Below are positions 25,256 to 27,706 of a stretch of DNA of 27,706 bases, piece after piece. Both the position numbers and the translations under genes were made by a program. Numbering within the stretch: the first letter of the stretch is position 1; each line of letters begins with the position of its first letter. Source of the stretch: Snodgrassella alvi_G (GTDB lineage Bacteria > Pseudomonadota > Gammaproteobacteria > Burkholderiales > Neisseriaceae); the NCBI GenBank assembly GCA_946478525.1, contig CAMLCH010000034.1:1-27706 (forward strand), given 5' to 3'. The notes under the pieces are model-generated. The model saw only the letters and a list, made by a program, of their open reading frames with translations, had not been told where the DNA came from and did no database searches.

Positions 25256-25592
25256 TCAATCCTTTTTGTTAGTTTCAGTTTTAGAGCCAATAATTCGTTC
25301 AGCCTTGTTGTATACTGAGTTAATAATTTTTTGAGAGAGTTTGGGGGCCGTTGCTTTGACGGTATACAGTAAAGAAGTCGTTATCATGCCTCCAAAAACA
25401 CCAGCACCAACAAACAGCCATGGATGTTCAGGAGGAAAGTATATTCTGTGATTGCTGCTGCAAACACCATGCCGATTACTACCAGTATTAGTGTTAATAT
25501 TTTTTACGTATCTCTTAATATCTAAGACCACTAGCGCCCCCAAAAACCGCCAAGCAGTGCAAAGCAGGTTGTCAATGAAAAATAGAATCCAT
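25256..25592 (-). pseudogene. phage holin-like membrane protein remnant
   Basis: From an ATG at 25592 the frame reads MDSIF, shifts to FFIDNLLCTAWRFLGALVVL, DIKRYVKN, shifts to LTLILVVIGMVFAAAITEY and shifts again to FPPEHPWLFVGAGVFGGMIT with TSLLYTVKATAPKLSQKI to the end. The sum would be about 110 residues with two to three membrane helices and a charged tail, right before the endolysin remnant, as expected of a holin or related lysis membrane protein. Position supports the role; the family is not named. At least two frameshifts make it non-functional. Confidence 0.6.
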
Positions 25593-25622
25593 TATTATTG
25601 ACCGCCTTTTTTGTTTTTCTTC

Positions 25623-25914
25623 TTATCTTCTAAATGCTTGGTATGCCTAATAAGACTGCGCCCAGCCAATCCGCAAAAAAACAGCAAAAACTAGGTACGT
25701 TGACATTACAGTCGATAATGGAGGGTATGCAGCCCAGAAGATTCCGGTAATAAAAAACCAAATATAAGCGGACCAAATAATAACCAGCCTGACCAGATAT
25801 TACTTTTGTTTGTTTGATTGATAGCTGCATAAAGTTGCAGAATCGCCGTTACTGTCGGGACACACAACTACTAACCAGGCATGAAAAGGGTGTATCTGAA
25901 ATTATTTTGATCAT
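25623..25914 (-). pseudogene. phage-type membrane protein remnant
   Basis: From ATG at 25914: MIKIISDTPF, one extra T in a T-run, then HAWLVVVCPDSNGDSATLCS, YQSNKQK, a TAA, YLVRLVIIWSAYIWFFITGI, FWAAYPPLSTVMSTYLVFAV, FLRIGWAQSY, a TAA, AYQAFRR and the true stop. Both internal stops stand where Trp or a similar residue would fit. The restored protein of about 95 residues would have two membrane helices. It directly precedes the holin-like and endolysin remnants on the same strand, so it belonged to the same phage module. Confidence 0.6.
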
Positions 25915-26273
25915 GTCTTAATCGCAATAACAACTGCAATTATACTAAATATATTTGCAAGATTTTTAAGTTTAATTAGAGGTTTGTTTCTATCAATAAA
26001 AGAAGATATCGAAAAGAAATAATTGTATTTTCATAAATTTGTAAATGTTACAGCCTACTCTTAGTTTCGCTAGTGTAAACACCCGACATTAGCCATGTTG
26101 AACAGATTGATTGGAAATAAACACTGGGACTTAAATATCTAATGTAAATCTTAATGTATCTAAAAGTGTTATTAGACTTATAATTTTGGTGATCTCGATC
26201 CCAACTAAATTTTGATATTTTTTTTCGTGCGTTATGCAAATCATAATGACTAGAATAAACACCAAAAAACTAC
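25915..26273. other. intergenic region, no intact gene
   Basis: A plus-strand stretch of about 40 codons (25904-26018) reads as a hydrophobic peptide ending LFLSIKEDIEKK but has no start codon. The minus-strand frame at 26048-26239 shows no protein-like features. Nothing else is recognised. Confidence 0.4.
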
Positions 26274-26423
26274 AAAATGTTAATATAATGAATATAACGT
26301 TAATAATTACGCAAATACGGTAAGTGTCATTTGCTACAGCTGCAACGAAAGAAACGAATCACAATGGAAATAACAAAGGAATTCATAAATTTACTTTTAT
26401 TATTGAACTAAAGCCACAATGAT
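26274..26423 (+). promoter_or_regulatory. conserved upstream region of exported-protein copy 2
   Basis: This mirrors the 150 bp before copy 1 (22305-22454), with TATAAT at 26284-26289, a CAGCTGCAACGAAAGAAAC block (close to CAGCTAAGACGAAAGAAAC in copy 1) and AATGATATG at the start. Transcription from this -10 would give a leader of about 128 nt. Confidence 0.5.
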
Positions 26424-27398
26424 ATGAAGAAAAACATAATATTACTGTTGACTACTTTTTCGCTGTACTCAACAACACTAGCCAAAGGTTTGGATGTAGC
26501 GTTTAATCCAGATTTGAATTCTTCTTCAACAGCTATTGATGCGTTTAATCAACTCAAAAAGTTACCTATTAAAGATTTTGAAGCAAAAATTAGTGCAGAC
26601 TGTGATCAAGTTTCCAAATTTGCAAAACTTTCTATCAATAATTGGAGTATGGCTAAAATTGGGAAAAAATCAGAGGATGATGCCCAAAAGTATAGCAAAA
26701 TGTTAGTCAAGCAAACTGTAGATACACAATCGAAATTGTATCCATTTCTTAATAATTATTCAGTATATACTGACCTAGATTCGATATCACGAGATATATA
26801 TTTTACTCAGAAGAAAAGCCCTGGTATTAGTGAAATTTTTTTTATTGACAGATTTATTGACAGAATTAAGAACCATTGTATAAATAGTATTTTATCTCAT
26901 TCAGAACCTAGCCGTGAAAGTGAAATAAATATTGATTTAAATGAATTAGAAGAAAAAAAGATTCAAAGTAATATTAAATCAACTTTAATAAATCTCAATC
27001 AATCGGTTCCTGAGGGATCAAAATTAACTCCCAAAGACATAGGCATAAAATTAAATTTTTCTCTATGGGAGATATTTGTGTCAAATGTGCTTATGGCAAA
27101 TGACATAAAAAAAACTATGATGAAATTAAATCAACCTTGGTATGTCTATCAATACGTTTTATATAAAAAGTATAATGAATATTCAAATTTTTTGAAAAAT
27201 GGTGGCTATAACAGACAATTTGCTGTACTAACTTTGAAAACAAAAATATTGAGTCCAAAATCTAATAATTTAGATGCAAATAATTTAAATTTGGATGAAA
27301 TTAATTCGCTTAAAGATACAATACTCACAGCTGACTGCAATCAGATAATTATCTGGACTAAATTATTAGGGTACCAAGAGTTAGATCGATTAAACTAA
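26424..27398 (+). CDS. exported protein of unknown family, copy 2
   Basis: The 324-residue paralogue of the 21348-22304 protein has the same signal peptide (MKKNIILLLTTFSLYSTTLA), the same Cys60 (SADCD), a second shared Cys (KNHC), and the same C-terminal block IWTKLLGYQELDRLN. A third Cys (ADCNQ) is unique to this copy. Differences gather in the middle (about 115-160), where this copy has a small insertion around FLNNYSVYTDLD and KKSPGISEIF. The segment IDLNELEEKKIQ to SKLTPKDI is nearly the same in both. No domain is recognised. The frame is intact, and a hairpin follows the stop. Likely periplasmic or secreted. Confidence 0.8.
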   Translation: MKKNIILLLTTFSLYSTTLAKGLDVAFNPDLNSSSTAIDAFNQLKKLPIKDFEAKISADCDQVSKFAKLSINNWSMAKIGKKSEDDAQKYSKMLVKQTVDTQSKLYPFLNNYSVYTDLDSISRDIYFTQKKSPGISEIFFIDRFIDRIKNHCINSILSHSEPSRESEINIDLNELEEKKIQSNIKSTLINLNQSVPEGSKLTPKDIGIKLNFSLWEIFVSNVLMANDIKKTMMKLNQPWYVYQYVLYKKYNEYSNFLKNGGYNRQFAVLTLKTKILSPKSNNLDANNLNLDEINSLKDTILTADCNQIIIWTKLLGYQELDRLN

Positions 27399-27401
27399 TT
27401 T

Positions 27402-27423
27402 ATCGTGAATTTGTGTTCACGAT
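27402..27423 (+). terminator. hairpin after exported-protein copy 2
   Basis: ATCGTGAA (27402-27409) pairs with TTCACGAT (27416-27423) around a 6-base loop, three bases after the stop. No T-run follows, so termination would be weak. Copy 1 has a similar ATCGTGA but followed by TTTTTTG. Confidence 0.45.
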
Positions 27424-27465
27424 TCAATCAATGTCTAATTATCCAATTGGCATTTTATTCCTCTA

Positions 27466-27548
27466 TGGCCGAGAGGGTGAAGAATACAAGACCTGCATTG
27501 AAGGGAATAATTCCAACCTACTTACAAGGCCTTTGAACCTCTCGGCCA
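27466..27548. repeat. long-loop inverted repeat with tRNA-Ser-like arms
   Basis: TGGCCGAGAGG (27466-27476) and CCTCTCGGCCA (27538-27548) are perfect inverted copies. On the minus strand GGTGGCCGAGAGGTTCAAAG followed by GCC looks like positions 7-25 of a serine tRNA (D-arm GCC/GGC with GAGAGG loop), but no matching anticodon stem, T-arm or acceptor partner follows. The loop also holds the palindrome GGAATAATTCC. It is best described as an inverted repeat, perhaps derived from a tRNA gene end. Confidence 0.6.
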
Positions 27549-27673
27549 CCTTTCTACATTTGATAATACAATCAACATGACTAAGGTAAGAGCGATTAAA
27601 TAACAAAATTATTATTAGTATTACTCATATCATTAATGATAAAGACAGCTGTAAAGCTGCTATGAAAAAAGAC
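27549..27673. other. last genomic stretch before the adapter
   Basis: No gene is certain. A plus-strand frame is open from about 27591 into the contig end (IIISITHI...KDSCKAAMKKD) and could be the beginning of another small exported protein, but it lacks a clear start codon and is cut off. Confidence 0.3.
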
Positions 27674-27706
27674 CTGTCTCTTATACACATCTCCGAGCCC
27701 ACGAGA
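27674..27706 (+). other. Illumina Nextera adapter contamination
   Basis: The last 33 bases begin CTGTCTCTTATACACATCT, the Tn5 mosaic end used in Nextera libraries, and continue with CCGAGCCCACGAGA, the Nextera read adapter. This is library sequence left at the contig end, not part of the genome and not a natural Tn5. Confidence 0.97.

Noticed and set aside
26048..26239. 63-codon minus-strand frame
   Set aside because: No ribosome site, no signal or domain, and it lies in AT-rich DNA where such frames arise by chance.
27466..27555. Functional serine tRNA gene on the minus strand
   Set aside because: Only the D-arm-like part fits; no anticodon stem, T-arm (GTTCGA-type) or matching acceptor strand follows.
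27674..27706. Tn5 or other transposon end
   Set aside because: The mosaic end is followed by the Illumina Nextera adapter at the very contig end, so it is library sequence.

Overview
The window looks like one AT-rich bacterial contig of about 27.7 kb from a Neisseriaceae-type betaproteobacterium. Supporting signs are a type IV minor pilin, the divergent pmbA/darP pair, a Uup-type ABC-F protein, a conserved small XRE regulator and a Neisseria FetB/VctP-like siderophore-binding lipoprotein. The low GC, host-associated style and many decaying genes would fit a bee-gut symbiont such as Snodgrassella, but that genus call is an inference. The last 33 bases are Illumina Nextera adapter, so the right edge is an assembly artefact and not chromosome.

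Left part (about 0.2-14.2 kb), conserved housekeeping DNA: minor pilin, uup, a DUF1615 lipoprotein with dsbB (minus strand), pmbA (minus) divergent from darP, trpC, map, a small HTH regulator, ygfZ, prfC and a ThrE-type threonine/serine exporter. These genes are intact, normally spaced, and several have clear terminators.

Middle part (about 14.4-22.3 kb), an accessory region of lower GC: an exported alpha/beta hydrolase whose nucleophile position is Ala, a broken VbhA-like antitoxin gene, a small secreted protein, two decayed copies of a second secreted family, a ZntA/CadA-type heavy-metal ATPase behind a MerR-type long-spacer promoter, a protein built of three ~70-residue repeats, and the first copy of an unrecognised ~320-residue exported protein.

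Right part (about 22.3-27.7 kb): a Fur-box-controlled siderophore-binding lipoprotein, a guanidinium exporter (gdx) preceded by a two-hairpin guanidine-II (mini-ykkC) riboswitch, a decayed phage lysis cassette (membrane protein, holin-like protein, endolysin, all frameshifted), and the second copy of the ~320-residue exported protein in inverted orientation. The two copies also share about 150 bp of upstream DNA and face outward around a 4.1-kb segment. A tRNA-Ser-like inverted repeat lies just before the adapter.

The most unusual points are the duplicated exported protein with its conserved leader, the nucleophile-less hydrolase, the clustered remains of small secreted proteins and toxin-antitoxin/phage genes, and the clear regulatory elements (riboswitch, Fur box, MerR-like promoter) on single transport genes whose usual partners are absent.
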